Origin: Okapia johnstoni
Taxonomy: Eukaryota > Chordata > Mammalia > Artiodactyla > Giraffidae
DNA length: 64,000 nt
Direction of reading: 5' to 3'
Assembly: GCA_024291935.2 (NCBI GenBank)
Contig: CM044310.1
Span: forward strand, 120,662,213 to 120,726,212
The position numbers and the translations under genes are program-made. Within the stretch, counting starts at the first letter, position 1. Each line of letters begins with the position of its first letter. The notes under the pieces were generated by a model. It saw only the letters and a list, made by a program, of their open reading frames with translations. It searched no databases and was not told where the DNA came from. Of this stretch, positions 1 through 11,741 are shown one piece after another.

Positions 1-330
1 TTGAACTGTGGTGTTGGAGAAGACTCTTGAGAGTTCCCTTGGACTGCAAGGAGATCCAACCAGTCCCTTGGACAGTAAGATCAAACCAGTCTATCCTAAA
101 GGAAATCAGTCCTGAATATTCATTGGAAGGACTGATGCTGAAGCTGAAGCTCCAATACTTTCACCACCTGATGTGAAGAGCTGCTTCATTAGAAAAGACC
201 CTGTCCTGGGAAAGATTGAAGGCAGGAGGAGAAGGGGATGACAGAGGATGAGATGGTTGGATGGCATCACTGACTCTGTGGACATGAGTCTGAGCAAGCT
301 CTGGGAGATGGACCATAAAGGAAGCTTGGC
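1..330 (+). mobile_element. BovB (RTE) LINE 3' end, unit 1
   Basis: This is a copy of the BovB ORF C-terminal region and 3' tail. In the sense direction it encodes degenerate versions of the conserved motifs [11 protein letters not shown] and [13 protein letters not shown]. It is cut by the left window edge and ends abruptly inside the block that normally reads as '[11 protein letters not shown]', where a second copy begins. It is inactive because of small indels and stops. Confidence 0.85.
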
Positions 331-712
331 ACCAAAGAATTGATGCTTTTGACTGTGGTGTTCCAGAAAACTCTTCAGAGTCCCTTGGACTGCAAAGAGA
401 TCAAAGGAGTCAATCCTAAAGGAAATCAGTCCTGAATATTCATTGGAAGGACTGATGCTGAAGCTGAAACTTCAATACTTTGGCCACCTGATGTGAAGAG
501 CTGACTCATTTGAAAAGACCTTGATGCTGAGAAGGATTGTGGGAAGGAGGTGAAGGAGACGACAGAGGATGAGATGGTTAGATGGCATCACTGACTCAAT
601 GAACATGAGTCTGAACAAGGAGTTGGTGATAGACAGGGAAGCCTGGCGTGCTGCAGTCCACAGGGTTTCAAAGAGTCAAACACAACTGAACAACTGAACT
701 GAACTGAACTGA
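331..712 (+). mobile_element. BovB LINE 3' end, unit 2, with ACTGA tail
   Basis: This second BovB 3' segment lies in the same orientation directly after unit 1. It runs from the 'RRIDAF' region to the true 3' terminus, which is the repeated CTGAA/ACTGA motif typical of BovB ends. The two copies share almost the same order of blocks, so this is a head-to-tail pair of 5'-truncated elements or a local duplication. Confidence 0.85.
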
Positions 713-1473
713 GAGATAAAATGGAAACTGACTACTGCTAACAATTCAGTTCATTAAATACATATTTTTTAGTACATAAGTAAGTCAAATGGTAACATAG
801 CTAATATTTCTTCAGTAATATCAAGGTAGTATTTTAAAAGTTAAAAGTTTAAATCATGTAATGAAGAAAATAAGTCTTCACAATGATGAAAGTGATATTA
901 GCCCTCACAAAATAAAAGCAACAGCGTTTACTTATTAGAAATCTGTTAGTTCATTGAAATGTAGCAGGATGTTTACAGAAACATATACGCACAATCACAC
1001 ACTAACATACATACACATAATTAATGTGAAATACTTGGGGAAAGAATTGTATATATAATAAGATTTTTGAGACTTCATTGATAAAGTGAAGGTAAACATT
1101 GGCTTGACACATTAAGAGCTTTAAAAACCTAAAAGTAAGCGGCAGCAAATACCCTAACTCAAATAATCGTGCCTATTTTACATATTTACGGATAAGAAGA
1201 GAATAATGACCACATATGGCACAGATGACAGGTCACTTCATTTTGTGAAAATGAAACTAAAATTAAACCAGAATAAAGTATATAAAAACGTGGAATGTAA
1301 AAAACTGTTGATAATTAGTCAGTACTAAGATTTATTGGTTGCAAAAATGATGTAAAAATACTAGCTATGAAGAATCAATACTCAGAAAAAGTGAAAGTTT
1401 CTCAAATATGTTTGTCTCACAAATTATCACAAATATAATTAAATTGAAATGATATTCTGTTATTTTTAACTAT
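713..1473. other. AT-rich intergenic stretch, nothing recognised
   Basis: This is AT-rich sequence with no long open frame, no SINE head or tail and no splice-flanked coding block that I could recognise. Confidence 0.5.
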
Positions 1474-3337
1474 CAGTTCAGTTCAGTCGCTCAGTCGTGT
1501 CCGACTTTTTGCGACCCCATGAACCGCAGCACGCCAGGCCTCCCTGTCCATCACCAACTCCTGGAGTCTACCCAAACCCATGTCCATCGAGTCGGTGATG
1601 CCATCCAGCCATCTCATCCTCTGTTGTCCCCTTCTCCTCCTGTCCCCAATCCTTCCCAGCATTAGGGTCTTTTTCAATGAGTCAACTCTTTGCATGAAGT
1701 ATTGGAGTTTCAGCTTCAACATCATTCCTTCCAATGAACACCCAGGACTGATCTTCTTTAGGATGGACTGGTTGGATCTTCTTGAAATCCAAGGGACTCT
1801 CAAGAGTCTTCTCCAACACCACAGTTCAAAAGCATCGATTCTTCAGCGCTCAGCTTTCTTCACCGTCCAACTCTCACATCCATACATGACTACTGGAAAA
1901 ACCATAGCCTTGACTAGACGGACCTTTGTTGGCAGAGTAATGTCTCTGCTTTTCAATATGCTATCTAGGTTGACCATAACCTTCCTTCCAAGGAGTAAGC
2001 ATCTTTTAATTTCATGGCTGCAATCACCATCAACAGTGATTCTGGAGCCAAAAAAACAAAGTCTGACACTGTTTGCACTGTTTCCCCATTTATTTCCCAT
2101 GAGGTGATGGGACCAGATGCCATGATCTTAGTTTTCTGACTGTTGAGCTTTAAGCCAGCTTTTTCACTCTCCTCTTTCACTTTCATCAAGAGGCTCTTCA
2201 GTTCTTCTTCACTTTCTGCCATAAGGGTGGTGTCATCTGTATATCTGAGGTTATTGATATTTTTCCCGGCAATCTTGATTCCATCTTGTGTTTCTTCCAG
2301 CCCAGTGTTTCTCATGATGTACTCTGCATATAAGTTAAATAAGCAGGGTGACAATATACAGGCTTGACGTACTCCTTTTCCTATTTGGAACCAGTCTGTT
2401 GTTCCATGTCCAGTTCTAACTGTTCCTTCCTGACCTGCATACAGGTTTCTCAAGAGACAGGTCAGGTGGTCTGGTATTCCCATCTCTTTCAGAATTTTCC
2501 ACAGTTTATTGTGATCCACACAGTCAAAGGCTTTGGCATAGTCAATAAAGCAGAAATAGATGTTCTTCTGGAACTCTCTTGCTTTTTTCGGTGATCCACT
2601 GGATGTTGGCAATTTGATCTCTGGCTCCTCTTCCTTTTCTAAAACCAGCTTGAACATCTGGAAGTTCATGGTTCACCTATTGTTGAAGCCTGGCTTGGAG
2701 AATTTTGAGCATTAATGTACTATCGTGTGAGATGAGTGCAATTGTAGTTTGAACATTCTTTGGCATTGCCTTTCTTTGGGATTGGATGAAAACTGACCTT
2801 TTCCAGTCCTGTGGCCACTGCTGAGTTTTCCAGATTTGCTGGCATATCGAGTGCAGCACTTTCACAGCATCGTCTTTGAGGATTTGAAATAGCTCAACTG
2901 GAATTCCATCACCTCCACTAGCTTTGTTCGTCGTGATGCTTTCTAAGGCCAACTTGACTTCACATTCCAGGATGTCTGGCTCTAGGTGAGTGATCACACC
3001 ATCGTGATTATCTGGGTCGTGAAGATCTTTTTTGTACAGTTCTTCTGTATATTCTTGCCACCTCTTCTTAATAGCTTCTGCTTCTGTTAGGTCCATACCA
3101 TTTCTGTCCTTTATCGAGCCCATCTTTGCATGAAATGTTCCTTTGGTATCTCTAATTTTCTTGAAGAGATCGCTAGTCTTTCCCAATCGGTTGTTTTCCT
3201 CTATTTCTTTGCATTGATCGCTGAGGAAGGCTTTCTTATCTCTCCTTGCTATTCTTTGGAACTCTGCATGCAGATGGGAATATCTTTCCTTTTCTCCTTT
3301 GCTTTTGTCTTCTCTTCTTTTCACAGCTATTTGTAAC
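1474..3337 (-). mobile_element. 5'-truncated BovB LINE with reverse-transcriptase remnants
   Basis: This is the longest BovB in the window, about 1.86 kb. Its 3' end (CAGTTCAGTTCAGTCGCTCAG as read on the plus strand) is at 1474 and the 5' truncation is near 3337. On the minus strand, broken frames carry the RT landmarks FIDYAKAFDCVDHNKLWKIL, a YTDDTTLM catalytic box (the usual YADD with A changed to T), and the C-terminal CESWTVKKAE block. Stops and frameshifts separate the pieces, so it cannot encode a working RT. The endonuclease domain is absent. Confidence 0.93.
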
Positions 3338-4063
3338 TATAACATATTTTAATTTACCCAAATTTTATTGTGGGTCAAATTCCTCTAATAGGAGTTTTAC
3401 CTTCTCACCTTCCATATCATAATCCATAATTAACCAAACCATAAGTAACCTAAAAATTGATAGCTCTTCATAGCAGTCTGAACATCTAAAATTGTTCAAA
3501 ATTTAAGCAGAGACTACTCAGATTTATGTATTTACACTTGTATAGTTTATCACCCACTTTTACCTCAGTGACGTTTCTTAAGAATCTCCAATTTTCGTTT
3601 AAAGGAATTTAATAGACGTTCATAGAAACAAGAATTTATTTTGTGTTATCTATTTCAGTACTTTCCATTACATTATCAATTATGTATCTGAAATAAAGAA
3701 GGCATTCAGCATCAGTATTCAGCAGGCAGAAAATGACTCTTCATGAACATTCACACATCGGTCATGAGAAGTTTCAGTGTTAAAGGAACTGTAATCCAGT
3801 CAAAATTTTCAAAATAAAAAGTAGATCTCATTTCTGGGTAAGTAAAAATGTTGACCCCAGTAGCAATAAACCTGTGTGGTCCATGGATGTGGAATATCAG
3901 ATATAACAAAATTTATGTCATAGAACTGGACATAAAAGCAAGAGGAAGAACAAGGGCAAAGACTTAGGAATCTTTTTGAAAACGAATCATAAAATGAGCC
4001 TAAATTACAGAATGCAGGCCAATAGACATGGTGAGGGAATTATTAGTTTCCTTAAGCCACAGG
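3338..4063. other. Intergenic, nothing recognised
   Basis: This is AT-rich unique-looking or old degenerate sequence. No coding exon or young repeat is visible. Confidence 0.4.
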
Positions 4064-4255
4064 TGGCTCTAATGGTATAGAATCTGCCTGCAAAGAAGGA
4101 GGGTTCCATTTCTGGGTTGGGAAGATCCCCTGGAGAAGGAAATGGCAATGCACTCCAGTATGCTTGCTTGGGAAATTCCAAGGACAGAGAATCCTAGTGG
4201 ACTATGGTCCATGGGTTCACTAAGAGTTGGATGCAACTTGGCTACTGAGTGTGCA
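4064..4255 (+). mobile_element. Bov-tA SINE
   Basis: The tRNA-like head (GTGGCTCTAATGGTATAGAATC) is degenerate. The middle reads AAGATCCCCTGGAGAAGGAAA and the BovB-derived tail is worn. The order of head then tail gives plus orientation. Confidence 0.85.
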
Positions 4256-4445
4256 TGCACGCACACACACAGGATAAATGTCAGGGTGGTAGGACGGAGG
4301 GAGGGAGAGTGATAGAGAGAAAATGTGTTCCTTGGCAAGATTTAGAAGTTTAGAAGGTTGAATGACAACAGCAAGGCATTTAAAAATATAATCAACTGAT
4401 AAGCCAACTATATATTTTAATTTTTTAAATTCCTTGATTATTCGT

Positions 4446-4612
4446 CTGCATTGTTTAGTGGCTCAGTCTTGTCCACTCTTTGCAACCCCATGGATCATAG
4501 TCCCCCAGGCTCCTCTGTCAGTGGGATTCTCCAGGCATGTATCCATGGGATACTCCAGCATCTCCAGATACCAGAGTGGTTTGCAATTTCCTACTGCAGG
4601 ATTCCTTTGCAT
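4446..4612 (-). mobile_element. Bov-tA SINE, truncated
   Basis: The reverse-orientation BovB tail (AGTGGCTCAGTCTTGTCCAC) is followed by the body ending near a worn TTTCCTACTGCAGG. The tRNA head is missing. Confidence 0.75.
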
Positions 4613-4962
4613 AATCTTTAGCAATATTTGCTTTTATAAATGAATTAAAAGCCTGTCGATGAGAGGGAGAGACTCTGGTTTCTCCAAATGGCGAACTAAT
4701 ATAAACAGGCTCTGCTGATGTGAGAAAGGCCAAGACTTTATTACTGCAGACTTCCTTCACCTCAATATCCTTTCCACTGTAAGAAAAGCATACATGAGCA
4801 CGTGCCACTCAGACATCGTGTGCCTGCCTAGTGTCTGGGAGATCACCTTCATCATCTTATTGCTCTTCACGTGCCCATGGTGGGAAGCTGTTCAAGTGAA
4901 GCTGGTTCAGGATGTGTGTTCAGGGAAAACGGGAGAGAGGATTACAAAGAGATGAAACAGGG

Positions 4963-5095
4963 GCTTCCCTGGTGTTTCAAAGGTTAGGATGCTGAACTCC
5001 CACTACAGCGGGCGTGGATTCCATCCCTGGTTGGGGAGGTAAGATACCGCATGCTGTGGTGAACAGTCAAGAAGTTTAAAAAAAAAAAAAACACT
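4963..5095 (+). mobile_element. CHR-type tRNA-derived SINE
   Basis: It starts with GGGCTTCCCTGGTGTTTCAA, carries a B-box-like region (GTGGATTCCATCCCTGGTTG), and ends in an A-rich tail at 5078-5092. Confidence 0.8.
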
Positions 5096-5219
5096 CAAAA
5101 GATGGTATAACCGGTAGGAGAAAGGGGAGATGTTATGCATCGCCAGGGCTGGAGAACCATGTTGAAAATCTGTCTCTAGTTCTCGCAGAAAACATCGTGC
5201 CTAAATATGTAAGATACAG

Positions 5220-5630
5220 GTGCGCTGTGACCCCAGAAGACAAAACTATTTTACAGAAGAGTATGATCTCAGGGAGACAGTAGTGTGTCGTCCTGAAGAG
5301 AGATCTTACTTCCCTGCCCAGGAATTGAACTTGCGTAGCCTGGATGAAAGTCAAACTACCAGGGGCTACCTGGTAGAATCAAAGTGTCCCTGGTTCTACG
5401 CCCCCACCCAATGCCCGCCTTTGAAATGAGGAATGTTTCAAGGAGGCAAAATCTATTAAAAAAAAAAAAAGAAAGAAAGAAAACATTATTAGAGACACAA
5501 CAGAGTGTATGGAAGAGCAGACAGAGAAGCAGTTTATTTATTGGAGTCAGAAGTAAGGCTGAAATACACAGCTGGAGAGAGCCCGAAGAGGCGATTTAAA
5601 TCCCTCATACAGGACAGTCCTTTCGGGTCT
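5220..5630 (-). mobile_element. Possible old LTR fragment
   Basis: Read on the minus strand, this block has a TATA-like GATTTAAATC near 5593 and an AATAAATAAAC polyadenylation-like run near 5533. This order would fit a retroviral LTR. I cannot place either terminus or a target duplication, so this is a weak call. Short open frames across it have no recognisable domain. Confidence 0.25.
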
Positions 5631-5631
5631 T

Positions 5632-5870
5632 TGTGTGTTTCTGCTGTCATGTCCTAGCCTTTTCGACCCCATGGACTATAGACTGCCAAGGGCAAAGACC
5701 TTGATGCTAAGTTTTGTCCAACTCCCTGTGACCCCATGGACTGCAGCACGCCAGGTTCCTCTGTCCTTCACTATCTCCCAGAGTTTGCTCAAACTCACGT
5801 CCATTGAGTCAGTGATGTTATCTAATCATCTTATCCTCTGCCACCCTCTTTTGTTGCCTTCAATTTTGGC
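5632..5870 (-). mobile_element. BovB LINE 3' fragment
   Basis: Two overlapping pieces of the reverse-complement BovB tail are present, each with its own GACCCCATGGACT block. They are followed by the ACGTCCATTGAGTCAGTGAT segment. It is strongly 5'-truncated. Confidence 0.8.
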
Positions 5871-6188
5871 TGCTCCTCCCTTATTAGCAACTGTTTGCAA
5901 CCACCCTTTGGAACTCAGTGAACCTCATAATGGCTGGAGTCTTGCCTACAAGAAATGGGGGACAGAAAGGCCTCTGTGTCTGGGAGCCCCAGAGTCCCAC
6001 TCGGTTTCAGATTCAGTGGCATTACGTGCACTCACCATGTGGTGCAGCAACCATCTCTACATAGTTCCAGCGCTCCCTTACCCGTTAAACAGTTTCTCTC
6101 AATTACTCTCACCCCCACCCTACCCTCTGGCAACCACCAATTTGCATTCTGTCTCCAGAGATTTATGTATTCCAGATTTCTCATTGTT

Positions 6189-7030
6189 GTTGTTCAGTCA
6201 CCAAGTTGTGTCCAACTCTTTGCGATCTCATGGACTGCAGCACGCTAGGCTCCTCTGTCCTCCACTGTCTCCCGGAGTTTGCTCAAATTCATGTTCATTG
6301 AGTTTGGTGATGCTATCTAACCATCTCATCCTCTGCCATCTCTTCTCCTTTCGCCTTCAGTCTTTATCAGCATGAGGGTTTTTTTCCAGTGAGTCAGCTC
6401 TTGGCATCAGGTGGCCAAAGTGTTGGAGCTTCAGCTTCAGCATCAGTTCTTCCAATGAATATTCAGGGTTGGTTTCCTTTAGGAGTGACTAGTTTGATCT
6501 CCTGGCAGTCCTAGGGACTCTTTTTTTTTCCCCTGGAGACTCTTAAGAGTCTTCTTCAGCACCACAATTTGAAAGCATCAGTCCTTCAGCCCTCAGCCTT
6601 CTTTATGGGCCAGCTCTCACATCTGTATGTGACTCCTGGAAAAACCATAGCTTTGACTATAAGGGCCTTTGTTGGCAAAATGATGTCTCTACTTTTTAAT
6701 ATGCTGTCTAGGTTTGTCATAGCTTTTCTTCCAGGGAGCAAGCATCTTTTAGTTTCATGGTGGCAGTCACCATCCACAGTGATTTTGGACACCAAGAAAA
6801 TAAAATTGGTCACTGCTTCCACTTCTTCCCCTTCTGCTTGCCATGAAGTGATGCCACCCATGATCTTAGTTTTTTTCAATGTTGAGTTTCAAGCCAGCTT
6901 TTTCACTCTCCTCTTTCACCCTCATCAAGAGGCTCGTTAGTTCCTCTTCACTTTCTGCCATTAGAGTGATATCATCTGCATGTCTGAGGTTGTTGATATT
7001 TCTCCCAGCAGTCTTGATTCCAGCTTGTGA
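6189..7030 (-). mobile_element. 5'-truncated BovB LINE
   Basis: This is about 0.84 kb of BovB from the 3' tail (GTTGTTCAGTCACCAAGTTG) up to the region just before the catalytic box. Minus-strand frames show MAESEEELTSLLMRVKEES and NIEKN/KKTKIMGG pieces with frameshifts between them. Confidence 0.9.
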
Positions 7031-7129
7031 TTTTTTATACTTGAATATATTGCACAATGATCACAATATGTCTAGTTAATGTATATCAAGGTACATGTTT
7101 ACAATTTTTTTCTTTTTTTGTTCATTTAC

Positions 7130-7297
7130 TTATTTGGCTGCGTTGGGTCTTACTTGTGACATGTGTGGTCTTTAGTTACAGCATTCAAACTCTTGGTTGC
7201 AGCATGTGGGATCTAGCTCCTTAACCAGAGAGCCAACCCAGGCCTCTGCATTGGGAGTGCAGAGTCTCAACTGCTGGACCACCAGAGAAGTCCCCAC
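7130..7297 (-). mobile_element. CHR-type SINE
   Basis: On the plus strand the TTTGGCTGCGTTGGGTCTTA block leads to CTGGACCACCAGAGAAGTCC, which is the reverse complement of the SINE head. Confidence 0.8.
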
Positions 7298-7366
7298 AAT
7301 ATTTTCCTTGTAATAAGGAATTTTAAGATCTACTCTCTAACCACTTTCAAATACACAATACTTTTT

Positions 7367-7612
7367 TCTTTTGGCTGCACTGGATCTTTGTTGCTTTACA
7401 TAGACTTTCTCTAGTTGCAGTGAGCAGGGGCTACTCTCTAGTTTCGGTGCACAGGTTTTTCGCTGCAGTGGCTTCTCTTGTTTTGGAGCACGGGTTTCAG
7501 TAGTTGTGGTGCAAAGGCTTGGCAGCGTGATGAGTCTTCCTGGACCACGGATCGAAGACTGGCCCCCTGAATTGGCAGGCAGAACCTTTACCACTGTGCC
7601 ACTAGGGAAGCC
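7367..7612 (-). mobile_element. CHR-type SINE, long form
   Basis: It runs from TTGGCTGCACTGGATCTTTG through the 'TTTCTCTAGTTGCAGTGAGC' body to ACTAGGGAAGCCC, the reverse complement of the tRNA-like head. Confidence 0.85.
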
Positions 7613-7928
7613 CAATACATTGTTATTGATTATACTCACCATGCTGTACATTACATCCCATGACTTTGAGTCAATATCAAGAAAAAATAACACATAGCAA
7701 AATGTATAATTGTTTTAATCAATGGGAAATTGATCTGATTAATTATGGTGTATCTTCTTGATGGGACACTTGTCAGCTGTGGATGTGTTTGTGCTGAGTT
7801 CTCTCTGTTGATGCAGGCCCAGAAAACTGATACTGTTTAGTAAAGAGTGGCAGAACGTTAAGTGAGGTTATCTTTCTTTTTCTGAGTGAGAGGAAGAAAA
7901 AATATATATATATATACACACACCTATG

Positions 7929-8140
7929 AGCTTCCCTCATGGCTCAGATGGAAAAGAATCTGCCTGCAATGAGGGAGACCTGGGTTCGATCCCTGGGTTG
8001 GAAAGATACCCTGGAGAAGAGAATGGCTACTCACTCCAGTATTCTTGCCTGGAAAAGAGGAGTGGGTGGACTACAGGTTATGGGGCCACAGAGAGTCAGA
8101 TATGACTGAGGGACTAACACTTTGACTTCACTTTCATGCA
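7929..8140 (+). mobile_element. Bov-tA SINE
   Basis: Nearly complete: head GCTTCCCTCATGGCTCAGAT, B-box GGGTTCGATCCCTGGGTTGG, body and BovB-like tail ending in GACTTCACTTTCA. Confidence 0.9.
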
Positions 8141-8399
8141 CGTATATACATGTAATCATACACATTCATATATACACATGCATTGGTGAGTTTTAACATA
8201 AAAATATATGTGTTAGTTTTGTATGTTTACATGTGTATGTCTGTACATTGACATGTCTGTACATTGACATGTATGTATGAATTGAAATTACACATTAAAA
8301 ACATTTATGAAAAATGAGTACCTGTGAGGAGGAATCCTATGTTAAAACAAAGACTTCAGACTCATAAGGAATCCTGAATTGATTCTTATTTTTTTGATT

Positions 8400-8400
<1 letters not shown>

Positions 8401-8430
<30 letters not shown>

Positions 8431-8463
8431 ATACATATATATATATGTATATATACATATGTA
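8401..8463. repeat. (GT)n/(AT)n compound microsatellite
   Basis: An uninterrupted GT run at about 8409-8430 is flanked on both sides by AT/ATAC alternation. Confidence 0.9.
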
Positions 8464-8464
8464 T

Positions 8465-8557
8465 TTGGCTGCATGGGGTCTTAGCTGTGGTATGTGGGAT
8501 CTAGTTTTCTGATCAGGTATCGAACCTGGGCCACTTCTTAGCTACTGAACCATCAGG
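8465..8557 (-). mobile_element. CHR-type SINE fragment
   Basis: GGCTGCATGGGGTCTTAGC leads to AACCATCAGGCAAG. The element is cut by the BovB that follows. Confidence 0.65.
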
Positions 8558-9680
8558 CAAGAGAGTTACAGAAGAACATCTATTTCTGCTTTATTGACTA
8601 TGCCAAAGCCTTTGACTGTGTGGATCACAATAAACTGTGGAAAATTCTGAAAGAGATGGGAATACCAGACCACCTGACCTGTCTCTTGAGAAACCTGTAT
8701 GCAGGTCAGGAAGCAACAGTTAGAACTGGACATGGAACAACAGACTGGTTCCAAATAGGAAAAGGAGTACATCAAGGCTGTATATTGTCACCCTGCTTAT
8801 TTAACTTATATGCAGAGTACATCATGAGAAACGCTGGGCTGGAGGAAGAACAAACTGGAATCAAGATTGCCAGGAGAAATATCAATAACCTCAGATATAC
8901 AGACGACACCACCCTTATGACAGAAAGTGAAGAAGAACTAAAGAGCCTCTTGATGAAAGTGAAAGAGGAGAGTGAAAAAGTTGGCTTAAAGCTCAACATT
9001 CAGAAAACTAAGATCATGGCATCCGGTCCCATCACTTCATGGCAGATAGATGGGGAAAGAGTGGAAACAGTGTCAGACTTTATTTTTTGTGCTCCAAAAT
9101 CACTGCAGATGGTGATTGCAGTCATGAAATTAAAAGACGCTTACTCCTTGGAAGGAAAGTTATGACCAACCTAAACAGCATATTTAAAAGCAGAGACATT
9201 ACTTTGTCAACAAAGGTCCGTCTAGTCAAGGCTATGGTTTTTCCAGTAGTCATGTATGGATGTGAGAGCTGGACGGTGAAGAAAGCTAAGCTCCGAAGAA
9301 TTGATGCTTTTAAACTGTGGTGTTGGAGAAGACTCTTGAGAGTCCCTTGGACTGCAAGGAGATCCAACCAGTCCATCCTAAAGGAGATCGGTCCTGAGTG
9401 TTCATTGGAAGGACTGATGTTGAAGCTGAGACTCCAATACTTTGGCCACCTGATGGGGAAGAGCTGACTTATTGGAAAAGACCCTGATGCTGGGAAGGAT
9501 TGGGGGCGGGAGGAGAAGGGGACGACAGAGGATGAGATGGCTGGATGGCATCACCGACTCGATGGACATGGGTTTGGGTGGACTCAGGGAGTTGGTGATG
9601 GACAGGGAGTTCTGGCGTGCTGCGGTTCATGGGGTCGCAAAGAGTCGGACACGAGTGAGCGACTGAACTGAACTGAACTT
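8558..9680 (+). mobile_element. 5'-truncated BovB LINE directly upstream of ZNF-A
   Basis: The largest open piece (8620-9165) covers RT palm motifs including GCILSPCLFNLYAEYIM and the catalytic box as YTDDTTLM. A second frame (9039-9467) carries CESWTVKKAK and the C-terminus. The element ends at a CTGAACTGAACTGAACT tail only about 55 bp before the ZNF143-like promoter element of ZNF-A. It is defective: no endonuclease, and frameshifts between frames. Confidence 0.93.
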
Positions 9681-9734
9681 TCCAGGGGTGATTCAAGCAG
9701 ACACGCCCCTCCCACCGGCCTGTGTGGCAGCGGG

Positions 9735-9758
9735 AACTCCATTACCCAGAAAGCCACG
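9735..9758 (+). promoter_or_regulatory. ZNF143/SBS-like promoter element of ZNF-A
   Basis: AACTCCATTACCCAGAAAGC matches most positions of the known ZNF143 (Staf) binding site, whose core is ACTACAnnTCCCAGnATGC. The same motif stands at the matching place upstream of ZNF-C, which argues for function. No binding data are available here. Confidence 0.55.
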
Positions 9759-9789
9759 CGTTGAGAGGCAGCGAAGATTACCCATTGAA

Positions 9790-10081
9790 CGCCCAGAATT
9801 TCAGCATTTCTGGGACGTGGTGAGGCGGGACTTCCGGTGTCTTCGTTGCGGTCTTTTCGATTGTTTTCTGGGTCCTAAGGCCGAGTGCGTAGAGTCGGGC
9901 CTGAAGCAACAGAGAAGGCTCGAGAAGAGGCTTTGTACCCAGTGACTGGAGGCGGTTCTGGAGTCGGGCACGTCGCCGCCTACGGGGCGGCCTGGAGACG
10001 CTGCTGCTGGGTCCGTCCGGGCCAGGATTTACCAGGCCCAGCGGCTCCGGTGCGGCGGTTGCCCTGAGCAACGTGCTTCAG
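9790..10081 (+). promoter_or_regulatory. ZNF-A CpG-rich promoter and non-coding exon 1
   Basis: CpG density rises sharply here and continues into the intron to about 10340. Exon 1 ends at ...GTGCTTCAG with the donor GTAAACG at 10082. The ZNF-C exon has the same donor context. The codon matching the ZNF-C ATG is GTG here (near 10050) and the frame behind it contains a stop, so this exon is probably 5'UTR only. The transcription start cannot be read from the sequence. Confidence 0.65.
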
Positions 10082-10498
10082 GTAAACGCTGTCCTTCGGG
10101 CCCGCACCGCCCTCGACCCACCGGACACTAAAGCTCGGAGTGTGGGAAGCCTCCTCACGTACCCGCAGCCCCGTCCCCGGGGTACAGGCGGAGAAGGCAG
10201 TCGTGGGTGGGGCCCTGGGTCTGACGCACAGTGTGATGGCGCTTGGGAGAGGGTGACAGGCTGAGGGATCCCCAGGTGCAGAGGCTTGAAGGTCGGACTG
10301 AGGCGGGAGGACCGGGAACCCTGGAGCCCATGTGATGTCTGCAGGGGACAGGCACACAGCTGCTGAAAGGCAGTACAGGTTAGACGCTCGGCCCCAGGTA
10401 CTTGGTTCGGGTGCCGCCAGGTGTGCAGCGAAGGCCTGAGCCTCTGGAATGTTGCTGGATCACATCCCTTTAAGACCTACGTTTTCCCACAGGTTTCC

Positions 10499-10531
10499 AT
10501 GGCTGCAGAGGTGCTTTTGGAACCTAATCGG
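10499..10531 (+). CDS. ZNF-A start exon (KRAB-C2H2 zinc-finger gene, exon 2)
   Basis: This mini-exon encodes MAAEVLLEPNR. The acceptor TTTTCCCACAG is at 10482-10492 and the donor GTAAGTGG is at 10532. It starts ZNF-A because exon 1 has lost its own ATG. It ends in phase 0, so it joins the KRAB exon in frame. Short alanine-rich leaders of this kind are usual in the ZNF211-like KRAB subfamily. Homologous but broken versions exist in ZNF-B (about 41345) and ZNF-C (about 62970). Confidence 0.72.
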
Positions 10532-10567
10532 GTAAGTGGAGGTTACCTTCAGTGGTTACAACATTGT

Positions 10568-10785
10568 GTTAGTCGCTTAGTCGTGTCCGACCCTTTGTGA
10601 CCTCATGAGCTATATGGCACCTCATGGAGCCCGCCAGGCTCCTCTGTCCATGGAGTTCTCCAGGCAACAATACTGGAGTGGGTTGCCGTTCCCTTCTCCG
10701 GGGGGTCTTCCTGACCCGGGGATCGAAACCAGATCTCCTGCATCAGAGGCATATTCTTTACTGTCTGAACCACCAGGGAAGCCCT
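10568..10785 (-). mobile_element. Bov-tA SINE in ZNF-A intron 2
   Basis: Complete reverse-orientation element: TTAGTCGCTTAGTCGTGTCC tail, body, and ACCACCAGGGAAGCCC head. Confidence 0.9.
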
Positions 10786-11333
10786 CTAATTTTCCCCAAA
10801 TTTGGGTTGTCATGAAACTTGTCACCTGGCATTTTCCCAGCCCTTGGGTATGGAGATCTTGGAAATCCTTGCTCAGGGTCCTGAGTCCAGTCTAAGTGTT
10901 ACATGAAAGGGTTCCCATTTCAGGACACCAATAGAAAGAGATGTGGAAGTTTGTCACAAAAACAGGAAGTACTTGGAGGTGAGACTAAGCTGGTTCAGGG
11001 ACTTGCAGGTCTCCTTCCTTTCTGGTGAGAATAAACTGGCTGTGGGGAGCAGCAGTCAGACCTGGAATGATTGCCTGTGAAGTCAGGCGTCTATTCTGGA
11101 GGCAGTGGGAGGTCTGGATCAGATGAGGGTGGTGATTTCTTCTGGGTCTTTACAGGCGCCACTGGTTGCAGAGTAGCAGCAGCGTGAACAGAGCGGTTAG
11201 TGGGAGAGTGAGGAGAGAGCAGACAGCTATGGCACCAAGGCCCGGAATCTGTTCTGAGCTCTTAGGAGGAAGGTGGAGATGGGGTGGATGTGCGAGGAGG
11301 TGGATTGGGGGTCTTCAGGAGTGAGGCGGTTGA

Positions 11334-11741
<408 letters not shown>

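Noticed and set aside
1580..2107. 175-codon plus-strand frame at a BovB copy
   Set aside because: It is the antisense reading of BovB; the RT wording is on the minus strand.
7929..8140. tRNA-like A-box and B-box in Bov-tA and CHR elements considered as tRNA genes
   Set aside because: These are SINE heads with mismatched arms and fused tails, not functional tRNA genes.
9688..10357. Several open frames in the ZNF-A CpG-rich region
   Set aside because: Low stop density in GC-rich promoter DNA. No domain; the splice donor shows this is exon 1 and intron 1 of ZNF-A.
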